From: Ornithinimicrobium ciconiae
GTDB taxonomy: Bacteria > Actinomycetota > Actinomycetes > Actinomycetales > Dermatophilaceae
NCBI RefSeq assembly: GCF_007197575.1
Contig: NZ_CP041616.1
Span: forward strand, 1,984,001 to 2,048,000
Direction of reading: 5' to 3'
DNA length: 64,000 nucleotides
The translations under genes and the position numbers were made by a program. Of this stretch, positions 1-9,274 are shown piece after piece; the first letter of the stretch is position 1, and the number at the start of each line of letters is the position of its first letter. The notes beneath the pieces were generated by a model, which saw nothing but the letters and a program-made list of their open reading frames with translations, did no database searches and was not told the DNA's origin.

Positions 1-116
1 CGCGCACGGGACGCGGCAGATGCGTGCGCTGATCCTGCAGACGCGCGAGGTGGTCACGTCAGCCGCTCATGTCCTTCCTGGCGCAGCAACCGAGGATTCA
101 CTGGGTTTCGCGGGGT
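1..116. other. Window edge, no assignable gene
   Basis: One plus-strand frame is open from base 2 to a stop near base 143. It could be the 3' end of a gene truncated by the window, but it runs into the convergent RclA-like gene and resembles no family I recognise. I see no RNA gene or promoter here. Confidence 0.2.
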
Positions 117-1489
117 TTAGGTCAGCGAGCCGAGGACTTCGTTGAGTGCCTCGGTGGCGGAGGGGTGGGTGTAGACGGCGTCGCGCAGTTGGCCTGCGGT
201 GATGCCGTGGCGCATGGCCACCGCGAGAAGATTGATGACCTCATGGGAGTCCACGTGCATCAGCGCCGCACCCAGGACGAGGTCGGTGCCGGTCTCGACA
301 ACGACCTTCACGATGCCGCGCGGCTCGTTCTCGATCTTGGGGCGTGGCATGGCGGCGATGTCGCTGACCTTCTTCACCGCGACCTTCACGGTGCGCCCGG
401 CTTCCCGGGCCTGTGTCTCGCTCAAGCCGACCCGGGCCAACGGCGGAGTGAGGAACAGCGTGTACGGCACCACGGTCCGGTCTGCAGTGGAGCGGCCACC
501 CTCACCTGTGAGCTGGTCGGCGACGATGCGGTAGTCATCCAGGGAGATGTAGGTGAACTGGGGGCCGCCCTTGACGTCGCCTACCGCGTACACGCCCTTC
601 GCCGTGGTGCGCAGGTGCTCGTCGACGACGACCGCCCCACCCTCGTCGACCTCGATACCGGCGGCCTGCAGGTTGAGGTCCTTGGTCGCAGGCGTGCGAC
701 CCAGCGCCAGAAGCACGGCATCGCCCTCGATCGTGCGTGGTGCCCCGTCGACCGTGTAGGTCACCGTGGCGGTGGTGGGGCCGTCTTCGATCTGGGTGAC
801 GGACGCGCCGGTCACGAACTGGACGCCCACGTCCTCCAACGCGGCGGCAGCGACCCCCGCCACGTCCGCGTCCTCGCGGCGCATTGGACGCGTGCCGCGG
901 TCCAGGACCGTGACCGATGATCCGAAGTGAGCGAACATCGAGGCGAACTCAAGACCCACGTAGCCGCCGCCCACCACGACCAACCGAGGAGGTAGGGGGT
1001 GTACGTGCTGCAGGGTGATGGAGTTGTGGACGCGTCCACCCAGCACGGCTCCCTCAATGGGTGGCGTCGCTGGCACGGCACCGGTGTTATCACCACCGCG
1101 CCGGCAGCGATCCGCAACATCTGGTCTCCAGCGATGACCTCTACCTGGCGCGGTCCCGTGAAGGAGGCCCGGCCGGTCACCAGGCTGACTGAGTCCACGG
1201 TCTCCAGCAGCTCGACGTTCTTCGCCCGCATGGCACCGGTGAGGTTGTCGCGGCGGGCTACCGCCGCTTCGAAGAAGGTCTGTGGGTGGTCGTCGGGACG
1301 CCGGGTGTCGGCGTCGTGGATCAACGCCTTGGTCGGCACGCAGGCGACATTGATGCAGGACCCACCGGCCATCCTCAGGTCTTGTTCGACCACAGCCACG
1401 CGATGACCGGCCCGTCCCATCACCCCAGCCAGCGTCTTGCCACCCTTGCCCCACCCGAGCACCAACAGGTCCACGTTCATCTCGGGCAC
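117..1489 (-). pseudogene. RclA-like FAD disulfide oxidoreductase, frameshifted
   Basis: Member of the pyridine nucleotide-disulfide oxidoreductase family, closest by memory to E. coli RclA, a flavoprotein for reactive-chlorine and copper stress. The N-terminal half reads in one frame: FAD-binding GWGKGGKT and the redox pair in GGSCINVACVPTK. The C-terminal half reads in another: NAD-binding VVVGGGYVG, then KGGPQFTYISLDDYR, DSHEVIN and HPSATEALNEVL, all RclA-like. The switch falls near 1090 at VVI/NTGAVPATP, where one missing A in an AAC context would restore VVINTGA. Start is GTG 1489, nine bases after AAAGGAG (1499-1505); ATG 1480 is too far from that site. It is either a recent pseudogene or a sequencing indel. 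An IS110 element lies just upstream. Confidence 0.8.
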
Positions 1490-1505
1490 TTCGACCCACT
1501 CCTTT

Positions 1506-1845
1506 CGGTAACCAGGCGCTCCAGCAACCGTAGACCCCCTGGCGGAACCTGGCTTGCAACCCAGGCTCTCAGGAGCGAGGCCCCAGGTCTCCCGTCCGAC
1601 CCAACGGACGACATTGCAAGTGCCCTGTCCACCGGCTCGGCACGAGCATGACCGCCGCGCTGGCTTGCAGGTGCATACGGCCGCTGCCCACCCCGCGCAG
1701 GTCTCAGGGTGTGGCTCACTTCCGGTCTGCAGCCCGTCGGGTACCGCTGACGAGGCGTGGGGCAAGAAGGGACTGCCCTGCTCGTAGTAGCACTGCCCAC
1801 CTCGCCGTCCACATTGGTACGAGCGTCAGGTTGGGAAGAAGAATC
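1506..1845 (+). other. Non-coding left flank of the IS110 element; candidate bridge-RNA region
   Basis: About 340 bases without a convincing gene lie between the RclA-like gene and the transposase start. Two hairpins are visible: CCTGG (1548-1552) with CCAGG (1561-1565), and CGTCCG (1593-1598) with CGGACG (1605-1610). IS110-group elements are known to encode a structured bridge RNA of roughly 180 nt in the non-coding end before the recombinase gene. Assigning that role here is inference. The outer boundary of the element is not visible because IS110 elements usually lack clear terminal inverted repeats. Confidence 0.35.
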
Positions 1846-3156
1846 ATGGGACAGGTCATCATCGGGGTCGATCCCCACAAACTGTCGGCAACCATCGAGG
1901 TCGTCGACCAGCAGGAGAAGTTGCTCGGCGCGGGCCGGTTCAGCACCGACCAAGCCGGGTACGCGGCGATGCGCCTCTACGTGAAGTCGTGGCCCGATCA
2001 TCTCTGGGCGGTGGAGGGCGCCAACGGTGCAGGCCGTCCGCTGGCGCAACGGTTGCTGGAGGCCGGGGAGCACGTCGTGGATGTACCCGCAAAACTCTCC
2101 GCCCGCGCGAGGTTGTTCGACACCGGGCAGAACCGCAAGACCGATGCCCTGGATGCGCATTCGATCGCGATGGTCGCGGTCCGCACCGAAGGGTTGCGGG
2201 TGCTGAAGGTCGACGGTGAACTGGAGGCGCTCCGAATGTTGGCCGATCGGCGCGAGGCACTCACCCGGCGACGAGTCGCCGTGGTGAACCGGCTGCAGGC
2301 GCTGTTGGCTGAATTGCTGCCCGGGCAGGCCAAGAAGGACATCACCACAGGTCAGGCCAAGGCACTGCTGGCCAGCGTGCGACCGCGGGACATCGCGGGC
2401 AGGACCCGTCGGCGGATCGCGGCCGAGGAGCTGGCCGAGCTGATCGCGGTGGAGGCCAAGATGAAGAAGGCCACCGCCGAGCTCAAAGTCATGGTCGTAG
2501 CACGGGACTCGACTCTGATGGACCTGCACGGTGTCGGACCCGTGGTCGCCGCGCGGATCCTGGCCGATGTCGGTGACATCGCCCGCTTCGCCAACCGGAA
2601 CCGGTTCGCGTCCTGGACCGGTACCGCGCCGTTGGATGCCTCCTCCGGGGAGCAGAACCGGCACCGTCTCTCCCGGGCCGGGAACCGGCGGATGAACCAC
2701 ATGATCCACATCGCCGCCATCACCCAGCTGCGTCTGGACACCGACGGCCGGGCGTACTACCGGCGCAAGAGAACCGAGGGCAAGAAGCCGATGGAAGCAC
2801 TGCGCTGCCTCAAACGCCGGGTCTCTGACGCCATCTATCGGCAGTTGGTCGCCGACGCTCAACGCGCCGACGACGCACGACTGGAGGCGGGTCCGGGAGG
2901 GCACTGCGGGGCGTCTTTGCTATCCAGCGCGGCCGGCTTGCACCCGCACACCGGCACTTCGGATCGGCCACTTCCCGGACCCGCACCCACGACGCTACCG
3001 CTCACCGCGCCTCCTAGAAAGCCCCGTCCGGGACCGGCTCCTCAGCACCCGCGCCGACGTGCCGGAGCCGTCAAGGTGGAGCGCCCTACCGGACGAACGA
3101 CCTTGACGGCGACAAGCGCCGGCGCACACTCAAAAGAGCCGATCCCGACCCCTTGA
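1846..3156 (+). CDS. IS110-family transposase (DEDD recombinase)
   Basis: A 436-residue transposase of the IS110 family, which moves elements through a RuvC-like DEDD domain plus a serine in the C-terminal domain. The start has GVDPHK (first catalytic Asp), then VEGANGAG and TDALDAHSIA, the other acidic positions. A helical linker follows. The C-terminal domain has LHGVGPVVAARIL, SWTGTAPLDASSGEQ with the candidate catalytic Ser, and SRAGNRRMN. The Pro/Gly-rich tail is common in actinobacterial members. Start is ATG 1846 after GGAAGAAG; the upstream open frame lacks homology. The gene looks intact. It lies next to a broken RclA-like gene, but the sequence does not show whether the two events are linked. 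Confidence 0.92.
   Translation: MGQVIIGVDPHKLSATIEVVDQQEKLLGAGRFSTDQAGYAAMRLYVKSWPDHLWAVEGANGAGRPLAQRLLEAGEHVVDVPAKLSARARLFDTGQNRKTDALDAHSIAMVAVRTEGLRVLKVDGELEALRMLADRREALTRRRVAVVNRLQALLAELLPGQAKKDITTGQAKALLASVRPRDIAGRTRRRIAAEELAELIAVEAKMKKATAELKVMVVARDSTLMDLHGVGPVVAARILADVGDIARFANRNRFASWTGTAPLDASSGEQNRHRLSRAGNRRMNHMIHIAAITQLRLDTDGRAYYRRKRTEGKKPMEALRCLKRRVSDAIYRQLVADAQRADDARLEAGPGGHCGASLLSSAAGLHPHTGTSDRPLPGPAPTTLPLTAPPRKPRPGPAPQHPRRRAGAVKVERPTGRTTLTATSAGAHSKEPIPTP
3067..3110. terminator. 11-bp perfect inverted repeat in the transposase 3' end
   Basis: GCCGTCAAGGT (3067-3077) and ACCTTGACGGC (3100-3110) pair perfectly around a 22-base loop, inside the last codons of the transposase. It could be a terminator or a structural part of the element's right end. 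No T tract follows. Confidence 0.4.
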
Positions 3157-3264
3157 CAACAGAAGGGAGCCGGAATGCAGCGACTTGGGCATTGGATCTG
3201 TGTCGCTGCCGTCAGCAATCGTCGCTGCCGCCCAAGGACTATGTCGGAAACAAGGATGTAGAGG

Positions 3265-4860
3265 CTACTTGCGGTCCTTGGCGCCAAACATGATGTCGTC
3301 CCAGCTGGGAACTCCGGGTCGGCCGTCCTTGCGCCGTGTGGAGCGATCGGTGGCCGCCTCAGGCTTGGGCTCAGAGTTGGACTCGCCACGCTCCGGTGCG
3401 TCAGCCGCTGACCCAGCATCATCCTCTGCGTCGGCGGAGGAGGCGTCGTCCGTGTCGGCCGCAGCCGCCTCCGCAGCGTCATCAGACGGTGTGTCCGCCT
3501 CGGCCACAGCGCCGGACGAGGAATCCGCCGAGTCGTGGGAGCCGGTGGGCTCCGTGTCCTCTCCGTCGGCCGGACGGTCGGTGTTGAGGGGCGTCTCGTC
3601 GAGAGGCAGGTCAGAGTCGGCGCCGTCGAAGCCGTCGGTGTCGAGGTCGTCGTCGATCAACTCGGGATACCTGTTGTCATCCCCGGGACCGAAGAGGTCC
3701 GCCAGGGTCGCGTCCTGCGGCGTCGGGTCCACCTCGTAGTTTTCGTCGAAGTCCAGCTCGACGTCATACGTGACCTCCTCCGCAGGGGGAGCCGACGGCT
3801 CAGTTGTGGCGGCGGGGGAGTCCTTCCCCTCGGTGGCGCCTCCCGATCCGCTACCAGTGGTCTTGCCCCGTGCACGGCGCCGACGCGACCGCGGCTGCGT
3901 CTGCTTGGGAGCGCCGGGACGCGGGGTGGCGCCGTCGGCCTCGCCCTGGGCGTCGGACTCGGCCGGCTCGTCGCTGGCGCCGGCGGCGACAGGCTCCTCG
4001 GTATCACTCTGCCCAGCTGCGTCCGTCTCAGGGCCGGACTCTGCGGCGGCGTCCTTATCGGTTTCCGCGGCTGAGTCCCCCTGCTCCGCCTCGCGCGGGT
4101 CGGCGAGGTCCTCCAGCGGGAGGACGTCCTCCTCAGCCGGCTCGGCCACCGCGGCCTCACCCGGCAGGGGCGGGGCTGCGGGCGTGCGGCGCTTGCGTCC
4201 ACGGGTGCGGCTGCGCTCCCGCAGGCTGGTGACCAGGTCCACCTCCTCGCTGACACCGTGGCTGCCCAGCAGCTCCTTGCCGGCGGCGCTGCCCGGCAGC
4301 GACTGCTCGTCCTCGCTCAGCCAGCGCGCCTCGTCGTCCAGTGCCTCAACGGTGCGGTCAGCCGGCTCGAAGCGCCAGGACGCAGCACGCTGCCGCTGCC
4401 CCGCCACAAAACTGACCAAGACGGTCCAGCTGCCACCCTCGGGTCGGGTCGCGTCCCAGGTGGTGGCCTCGATGTCCACCCCGCGAGCCGCCAGGCGGCC
4501 GTGCACCCGGGACTCCAGGGTCGGGACCAGACCCTCGCTGCGACCCCGCACGTGCGCCGCACGGGCCAGCCCCGCGACGTGGCTGCGCTCGGCAACGATC
4601 GGTGCCTCGAAGCGGGCGATCCGATCGACCGGCCAGCCGGTCACCGTCGCCACCTCATCAGCCGTCTGGCCAGCGCGGATCATCGCCTGCACGTCACGCG
4701 GACGCAACTGGCTGGGGGGAGTGTCGGGCACGGGGCCGCGTGTGCGCACCGCAGCCCGGAGGCGCTCGTCGACAGGGAGCAGCAGTTCCGTGCCGTCCGC
4801 CGTCGACAGGACCAGGTGCTGACCATCCTCGTGGACAGCAGTGAACCGCAGCTGTGCCAT
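3265..4860 (-). CDS. sepH: Septation protein SepH (DUF3071)
   Basis: A 531-residue actinobacterial cell-division protein. SepH is known to bind FtsZ and stimulate its assembly through a conserved N-terminal domain with a helix-turn-helix. Here that domain covers about residues 1-170, with MAQLRFTAVHEDGQHLVL at the start and the HTH in IRAGQTADEVATVTGW. A long acidic Asp/Glu/Ala/Ser-rich disordered region follows. The conserved tail PGVPSWDDIMFGAK lies at the extreme C-terminus, as in the family. Start is ATG 4860 after AGGAGG; an in-frame start 13 codons upstream lacks family sequence. The gene stands alone on the minus strand, divergent from the TRIC-type gene. Confidence 0.9.
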   Translation of the reverse strand: MAQLRFTAVHEDGQHLVLSTADGTELLLPVDERLRAAVRTRGPVPDTPPSQLRPRDVQAMIRAGQTADEVATVTGWPVDRIARFEAPIVAERSHVAGLARAAHVRGRSEGLVPTLESRVHGRLAARGVDIEATTWDATRPEGGSWTVLVSFVAGQRQRAASWRFEPADRTVEALDDEARWLSEDEQSLPGSAAGKELLGSHGVSEEVDLVTSLRERSRTRGRKRRTPAAPPLPGEAAVAEPAEEDVLPLEDLADPREAEQGDSAAETDKDAAAESGPETDAAGQSDTEEPVAAGASDEPAESDAQGEADGATPRPGAPKQTQPRSRRRRARGKTTGSGSGGATEGKDSPAATTEPSAPPAEEVTYDVELDFDENYEVDPTPQDATLADLFGPGDDNRYPELIDDDLDTDGFDGADSDLPLDETPLNTDRPADGEDTEPTGSHDSADSSSGAVAEADTPSDDAAEAAAADTDDASSADAEDDAGSAADAPERGESNSEPKPEAATDRSTRRKDGRPGVPSWDDIMFGAKDRK

Positions 4861-4956
4861 CAACCCTCCTCGTGTGGACCCGTGGTCCGACTGTGCCACT
4901 TCTCACCCCACCTCGGCAGCAGGCCACGCCGCGCCGGGAGCTACCTTAGGCACACC

Positions 4957-5634
4957 ATGGTGACCCAGGACCTTGACCTCCAACTGCTGCTCGACGTGCT
5001 CGGGGTCTTTGTCTTTGCCCTTTCCGGCGGCCTCGTGGCGGTCCGCAAGGGCCTGGATCTCATCGGGATCGTCGTCCTCGCCTGGCTCGCCGGCCTCGGC
5101 GGCGGCATCATCCGCGACGTCTTCATCGGCGATCTGCCGCCGGTCGGCATCAGCGACTGGCGCCTGCTGGTGACCGCCCTCGCCGCCGGCCTGGGCACCT
5201 TCCTCTGGTACAGCCGGTTCCGCAGCCTGGTCGTCTCCTGGTCCGAGACCCGCCTGCGCGGGCTGGTGGGCCGCTCCGTGCGCATCCTCGACGCCTGCGG
5301 CCTCAGCCTGTTTGCCGTCAGCGGCTCCCTCAAGGCGCTCGAGCACAACACCGGGGCGATGGCCGCCGTCTTCCTCGGGGTGATCACCGCCGTGGGCGGT
5401 GGTGTGCTGCGTGACGTCCTGGCTGGCGAGGTCCCCGAGGTGCTGCGCCGCGAGCTGTATGCCGTGCCCGCCCTGGTGGGTGCCTCTCTCGTCGTCCTCG
5501 CCGACTGGCAGGGTTTCCTCACCCCGGTCCTCGTCTGGGCCGCTGTCGCACTGGTCTTTGTCATCCGGATGACGGCCGTGCTCCTTGATCTCAACGCACC
5601 AACCGCACTGCGCACGACAGGAGAGCCATCATGA
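4957..5634 (+). CDS. TRIC/UPF0126-type membrane protein
   Basis: A 225-residue integral membrane protein of the UPF0126 family, prokaryotic relatives of TRIC cation channels; K+ conductance has been shown for some members. About seven hydrophobic segments are visible. The two family repeats carry the glycine-rich signatures GGGIIRDVF and GGGVLRDVLAGEVPEVLR. Both are intact and spaced as in a duplicated fold. The ATG at 4957 fits the first hydrophobic stretch (LLDVLGVFVFALSGG). The stop overlaps the start of the ferrochelatase gene by four bases (ATGA), so the two are probably co-translated, although no functional link is obvious. Confidence 0.85.
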   Translation: MVTQDLDLQLLLDVLGVFVFALSGGLVAVRKGLDLIGIVVLAWLAGLGGGIIRDVFIGDLPPVGISDWRLLVTALAAGLGTFLWYSRFRSLVVSWSETRLRGLVGRSVRILDACGLSLFAVSGSLKALEHNTGAMAAVFLGVITAVGGGVLRDVLAGEVPEVLRRELYAVPALVGASLVVLADWQGFLTPVLVWAAVALVFVIRMTAVLLDLNAPTALRTTGEPS

Positions 5635-6890
5635 GCAACCCGATCGCCGACCCCGCCGACCCCGGCCAGGAGACCTCCGGGCAGGAGGGAGCCGACCAGC
5701 GCCTTAGTGGTGCCGGTGCACCCGCGCAGGAGTCGGCATACGAGACCGAGTCCCTGGCCGAGCTGGAGCGGGACGTGGAGTTGGACAGCACGGCGGAGAC
5801 CGAGCCCTATGACGCGGTCGTGCTGGTCTCCTTCGGTGGCCCCGAGGCGCCCGAGGAGGTGATGCCCTTCCTGCGTCGGGTGACCCGGGGACGGGGCATC
5901 CCCGACGACCGGCTGGCCGACGTCGCCGAGCACTATCAGGCGTTCGGCGGCAAGAGCCCCATCAACGACCAGAACCGGGCCTTGCTGGCCGCGCTGGGCG
6001 AGGAGTTCGCCCGACGCGAGATCTCCACGCCGCTGCTGTGGGGCAACCGCAACTCCGAGCCCTTCCTGACCGACACGCTGCGCGGGGCCGCGGGGGAGGG
6101 GATGACCCGTTTCCTGGCGGTGACCACCAGCGCCTACTCCTCCTACAGCTCGTGCCGGCAGTACCGCGAGGACATCGCCGAGTCGATCGCCGAGCTGACC
6201 GAGGAGGGGACGCCGGTGCGGGTCGACAAGATCCGGCAGTACTGGAACCACCCCGGCTTTGCCTCGACCAACGCCCGCCTGGTCACCGAGGCAGCCCGGC
6301 AGGTGCGGGACCGCACCGGTGCCCTGCCGCACCTGGTCTATGTCACCCACTCCATCCCTGACGCGATGGACGACACCTCCGGTCCCGGTGACGGTGAGGG
6401 CAATGTCTACAGCGCCCAGCACCAGGCGCTGTCGCAGGCCATCACGGAGGAGGCGCGAGCCACCCTCGGGCAGGGCCTGACCGGTGAACTGACCTACTGC
6501 TCCCGCTCCGGACCGCCCACCCAGCCGTGGCTGGAGCCGGACGTCAACGACCGTCTCCGCGAGCTGGCCCAGGAGGGCGTGACGCACGTCGTCATGGCCC
6601 CGATCGGCTTTGTCTCCGACCACATGGAGGTGATCTTCGACCTGGACACCGAGGCGCAGGAGACCGCCGCCGAGGTGGGCATCGAGGTGCTGCGCGTGCC
6701 GACCGTCGGGATCGACCCGCAGTTTGTCTCCGGCCTGGCCGACCTGGTGTTGGAGCGCGCCGCCGAGGCCCGCGACGAGACGCCGCAGCGCCCGGTCTGG
6801 CCGGCTGCCGAGCCGTGGCCGTCGGTGTGCCGTCCGGGGTGCTGCCCCAACCTGCGGGTCGCCAAACCTGCGGCGTGCGGTGCGGACTGA
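5631..6890 (+). CDS. hemH: Coproporphyrin/proto-ferrochelatase
   Basis: A 419-residue ferrochelatase that inserts Fe2+ into the porphyrin. In actinobacteria the substrate is coproporphyrin III (CpfC pathway). Family motifs: VLVSFGGPE near residue 65, YQAFGGKSPIN, catalytic His in VTHSIPDAM, YCSRSGPPTQPWLEPDV and GFVSDHMEV. A Cys in SSYSSCRQY and a C-terminal CRPGCCPN cluster match the four-Cys [2Fe-2S] ligands known in actinobacterial enzymes. About 60 residues of low-complexity Glu/Asp-rich sequence precede the catalytic domain, longer than usual. Start is ATG 5631, overlapping the upstream stop. Confidence 0.93.
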   Translation: MSNPIADPADPGQETSGQEGADQRLSGAGAPAQESAYETESLAELERDVELDSTAETEPYDAVVLVSFGGPEAPEEVMPFLRRVTRGRGIPDDRLADVAEHYQAFGGKSPINDQNRALLAALGEEFARREISTPLLWGNRNSEPFLTDTLRGAAGEGMTRFLAVTTSAYSSYSSCRQYREDIAESIAELTEEGTPVRVDKIRQYWNHPGFASTNARLVTEAARQVRDRTGALPHLVYVTHSIPDAMDDTSGPGDGEGNVYSAQHQALSQAITEEARATLGQGLTGELTYCSRSGPPTQPWLEPDVNDRLRELAQEGVTHVVMAPIGFVSDHMEVIFDLDTEAQETAAEVGIEVLRVPTVGIDPQFVSGLADLVLERAAEARDETPQRPVWPAAEPWPSVCRPGCCPNLRVAKPAACGAD

Positions 6891-7159
6891 CCAGCCAGAA
6901 AACGGGCGCGGTGACCCCCCGGGTCGACGGGGCCCCCCGGCATACGGCACAATCCCCGCGAACGCACACACACGGCGGGGTAGGATCCAGCGGCAGCGCG
7001 GCTGGGGGTCCTCTCGCACCAGGTCTGAGAACTGGCCAGGCAAGTCCGTGCTCGACATCGGGCACAAAACAACGTCATCCGACGTTCCACGCAGACCATT
7101 CGCACATCGCAGGATCAGCCAGACCCTGTGACACCAGCTCGGGAGAGGAGAGGTTCGTC
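6891..7159 (+). other. Intergenic region before the DUF4193 gene
   Basis: A G/C-rich inverted run just after the ferrochelatase stop may terminate that transcript. TAGGAT at 6981-6986 is a candidate -10 for the DUF4193 gene, without a convincing -35. No RNA gene is recognised. Confidence 0.3.
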
Positions 7160-7459
7160 ATGGCAACTGACTACGACGCCCCTCGCAAGTCTGAAGACGA
7201 CATCAATGAGGACTCTCTAGAGGAGCTGAAGGCGCGGCGGGCGGACAAGAGCTCATCCAGTGTCGACGTCGACGAGACGGAGCAGGCTGAGGGCTTCGAG
7301 CTCCCCGGGGCAGACCTGTCAGGTGAAGAGCTGTCGGTGCGGGTGCTCCCGCGCCAGGCAGACGAGTTCACCTGCTCGCGCTGCTTCCTGGTGCACCACC
7401 GCAGCCAGCTCGCTAAGGAGGTCGGTGGACTGCCCGTCTGCACCGAGTGCGCGGCCTGA
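7160..7459 (+). CDS. DUF4193 small protein with a two-CxxC knuckle
   Basis: A 99-residue protein of the actinobacterial DUF4193 family, of unknown function. The N-terminal two thirds are acidic and probably disordered. The C-terminal part has CSRCFLVHHRSQLA and VCTEC, a CxxC...CxxC pattern expected to bind Zn. The start MATDYDAPRKSEDD is the typical family start. ATG 7160 follows a strong GAGGAGAGG site. Close relatives are found beside dut in many actinobacteria, as here. Confidence 0.85.
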   Translation: MATDYDAPRKSEDDINEDSLEELKARRADKSSSSVDVDETEQAEGFELPGADLSGEELSVRVLPRQADEFTCSRCFLVHHRSQLAKEVGGLPVCTECAA

Positions 7460-7491
7460 TCCACCGATGTCGGGTCTCCGCTGAATGCGGG

Positions 7492-7506
7492 TACCCTCGA
7501 CTCACG
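7492..7506 (+). promoter_or_regulatory. Leaderless promoter for dut
   Basis: TACCCT (7492-7497) lies eight bases before GTG 7506. This places the expected transcription start at or next to the start codon. There is no ribosome-binding site. Confidence 0.6.
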
Positions 7507-8033
7507 TGACCACCCATGAGGTTCCGGTGCTGCTGCACCGGCTCGACGACGCCCTGCCGGTCCCCGGCAGGGCGCACCCGGGTGACGCCGGTGTCGACCT
7601 GCACGCCCGACAGGACGTGACCTTAGAGCCCGGACAGCGGGCCCTGGTCGGCACTGGGATCGCGATCGCCCTCCCCGACGGGTACGCCGCGTTCACCCAC
7701 CCCCGCTCCGGCCTCGCCGCACGGCACGGGATCACCATCGTCAACGCGCCCGGCACCGTGGACGCCGGCTATCGCGGGGAGATCCTGATCAACCTGCTCA
7801 ACACCGACAGCACCGAGCCGTTCACCGTCCGCCGCGGCGACCGGATCGCCCAGCTGATCGTGCAACCGGTCTCCGTGGTGGCCTTCACCGAGGTGACCGC
7901 GCTGCCCGGCAGCGACCGGGGGACGAGCGGGCACGGAGGATCTGGTGGCTTCGGGGCCGGGGCGCCAGCCACCGACGAGACGACGACCAGCGGGTTCACC
8001 ACTCGCGCATCCACCCTGACTGAGAAGGACTGA
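7506..8033 (+). CDS. dut: dUTP diphosphatase
   Basis: A 175-residue trimeric dUTPase that cleaves dUTP to dUMP and PPi, keeping uracil out of DNA and feeding dTMP synthesis. All five motifs are present: [29 protein letters not shown] with the catalytic Asp and the base-binding Tyr, RGDRIAQLI, and the glycine-rich arm [14 protein letters not shown]. About 28 residues of Thr/Ser-rich tail follow motif five. GTG 7506 is chosen over the ATG seven codons upstream because a -10 box sits directly before it and the protein then begins at the family's first strand. It is followed at short spacing by the DUF3710 gene. Confidence 0.95.
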   Translation: MTTHEVPVLLHRLDDALPVPGRAHPGDAGVDLHARQDVTLEPGQRALVGTGIAIALPDGYAAFTHPRSGLAARHGITIVNAPGTVDAGYRGEILINLLNTDSTEPFTVRRGDRIAQLIVQPVSVVAFTEVTALPGSDRGTSGHGGSGGFGAGAPATDETTTSGFTTRASTLTEKD

Positions 8034-8039
8034 CACCGC

Positions 8040-8912
8040 GTGGGCATCTTCGGCCGCAAGAAGAAGGAGACCGCTGAGGCGGTGGAGGAGATCACTCCTG
8101 TCGAGTTGGAGGGCGAGCCCGGTGTCGACCGGCCGTGGGAGCGTGAGCACGACGGCCCCTTCGACGTCGCCGAACGGGACAGCCTGAGCGGTCGTCTCGA
8201 CCTGGGGGCCCTGCGGGTCCCGGCCGTCCCCGGCATGGAGATGCGTCTCGACGTCGACAAGAAGTCCTCCGCGATCACCGGCGTGACCTGCACCATCCAG
8301 GGGTCCAAGCTGCAGCTGCAGGCGTTTGCGGCGCCCCGCCGCGAGGGCCTGTGGGACGAGATCCGCAAGGGCCTGGCCGAGGGCATCACCGGTGCCGGTG
8401 GCGCCTCCCAGATCGACCCGGACGGCGTCATGGGCAAGGAGCTCGTGGCGCGCATGCGGACCCAGGACGCCAACGGCCGGGCAGCCGTCGCGCACAACCG
8501 GTTCATCGGTGTCGACGGACCCCGCTGGTTCCTGCGCGCCGTGATCAATGGACCGGCTGCGACCGACGCCGCCCAGCTGGCTGTGGTGCGCAAGTTCCTG
8601 CGCGCCGTGGTCGTCGACCGCGGCGATGACCCGCGCCCCCCGCGTGAGGTGCTGACTCTGACCGCGCCCAAGGGTGTGATCGAGGAGGCCACCAAGCGCC
8701 GTGCTGCTGAGCGGGCTGCTGCCGCGGCCAAGGGCGTCGCCGCCGCGACCGGGGCCGGTGCTGCCGGTGCTGCGACGGCCGGTGCTCCTGCAGCCGGTGC
8801 TCCTGCCACGGGTCCCGCCCCGACCGGTGCCCCCGCTGCTGATGCTGCCGCGGGTAGCCCGGCCGAGACCGCGGACCAGGGACCGGACAACGGGACGACC
8901 CCGGAGGACTGA
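8040..8912 (+). CDS. DUF3710 protein
   Basis: A 290-residue protein of the actinobacterial DUF3710 family, function unknown. The conserved core is about residues 30-205 and includes RPWEREHDGPFD, LDLGALRVP and GPRWFLRAVINGPAATD. The tail from about residue 220 is an Ala/Gly/Pro repeat region, probably disordered. The N-terminus MGIFGRKKK is a basic patch typical of the family. GTG 8040 lies six bases after the dut stop, and the stop overlaps the next ATG (TGATG), so it sits in one transcription unit with dut. Confidence 0.87.
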   Translation: MGIFGRKKKETAEAVEEITPVELEGEPGVDRPWEREHDGPFDVAERDSLSGRLDLGALRVPAVPGMEMRLDVDKKSSAITGVTCTIQGSKLQLQAFAAPRREGLWDEIRKGLAEGITGAGGASQIDPDGVMGKELVARMRTQDANGRAAVAHNRFIGVDGPRWFLRAVINGPAATDAAQLAVVRKFLRAVVVDRGDDPRPPREVLTLTAPKGVIEEATKRRAAERAAAAAKGVAAATGAGAAGAATAGAPAAGAPATGPAPTGAPAADAAAGSPAETADQGPDNGTTPED

Positions 8913-9274
8913 TGGGCCTGCGCAGCGTGCTCGACGACCTGGCACAGGGCCAGTCCGAGCTGGAGGCCAAGGAGCTGACGATCGAGTGCGCCCGACCCGG
9001 CTGCACCCGCATCAGCGACCTGCAGGTGCGCGCCGAGGCCACGGTCACCGGGACGGTGCACAGCATCGCCGTGCTCCCCGCGGAGAAGGCCCCCGAGCTG
9101 CGTGTCGAGTTGTATGACGGCACCGGGATCCTCGACGTGATCTGGATGGGCCGCCGCTCGATCGAGGGGATCCGACCCGGGGCCTACCTGACGGTGACCG
9201 GACGGGTGACGCTGGCCGACGGCCGCCGGACCATCTTCAACCCGGGCTACGAGATGCTGCCCAGCCATGTCTGA
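8912..9274 (+). CDS. OB-fold nucleic-acid-binding protein
   Basis: A 120-residue protein with one OB-fold: strands around VRAEATVTGTVHSIAVLP, LRVELYDGTGILDVIWMG and GAYLTVTGRVTLADGRRTIFNPGYEM. This layout matches small actinobacterial OB-fold proteins related to the RecG and anticodon-binding wedge domains. It probably binds single-stranded nucleic acid; the role is not known. The CARPGC pair near residue 30 might bind a metal. The gene overlaps the DUF3710 gene by one base and the DUF3159 gene by eight, so it is translationally coupled in the same operon. Confidence 0.8.
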   Translation: MGLRSVLDDLAQGQSELEAKELTIECARPGCTRISDLQVRAEATVTGTVHSIAVLPAEKAPELRVELYDGTGILDVIWMGRRSIEGIRPGAYLTVTGRVTLADGRRTIFNPGYEMLPSHV

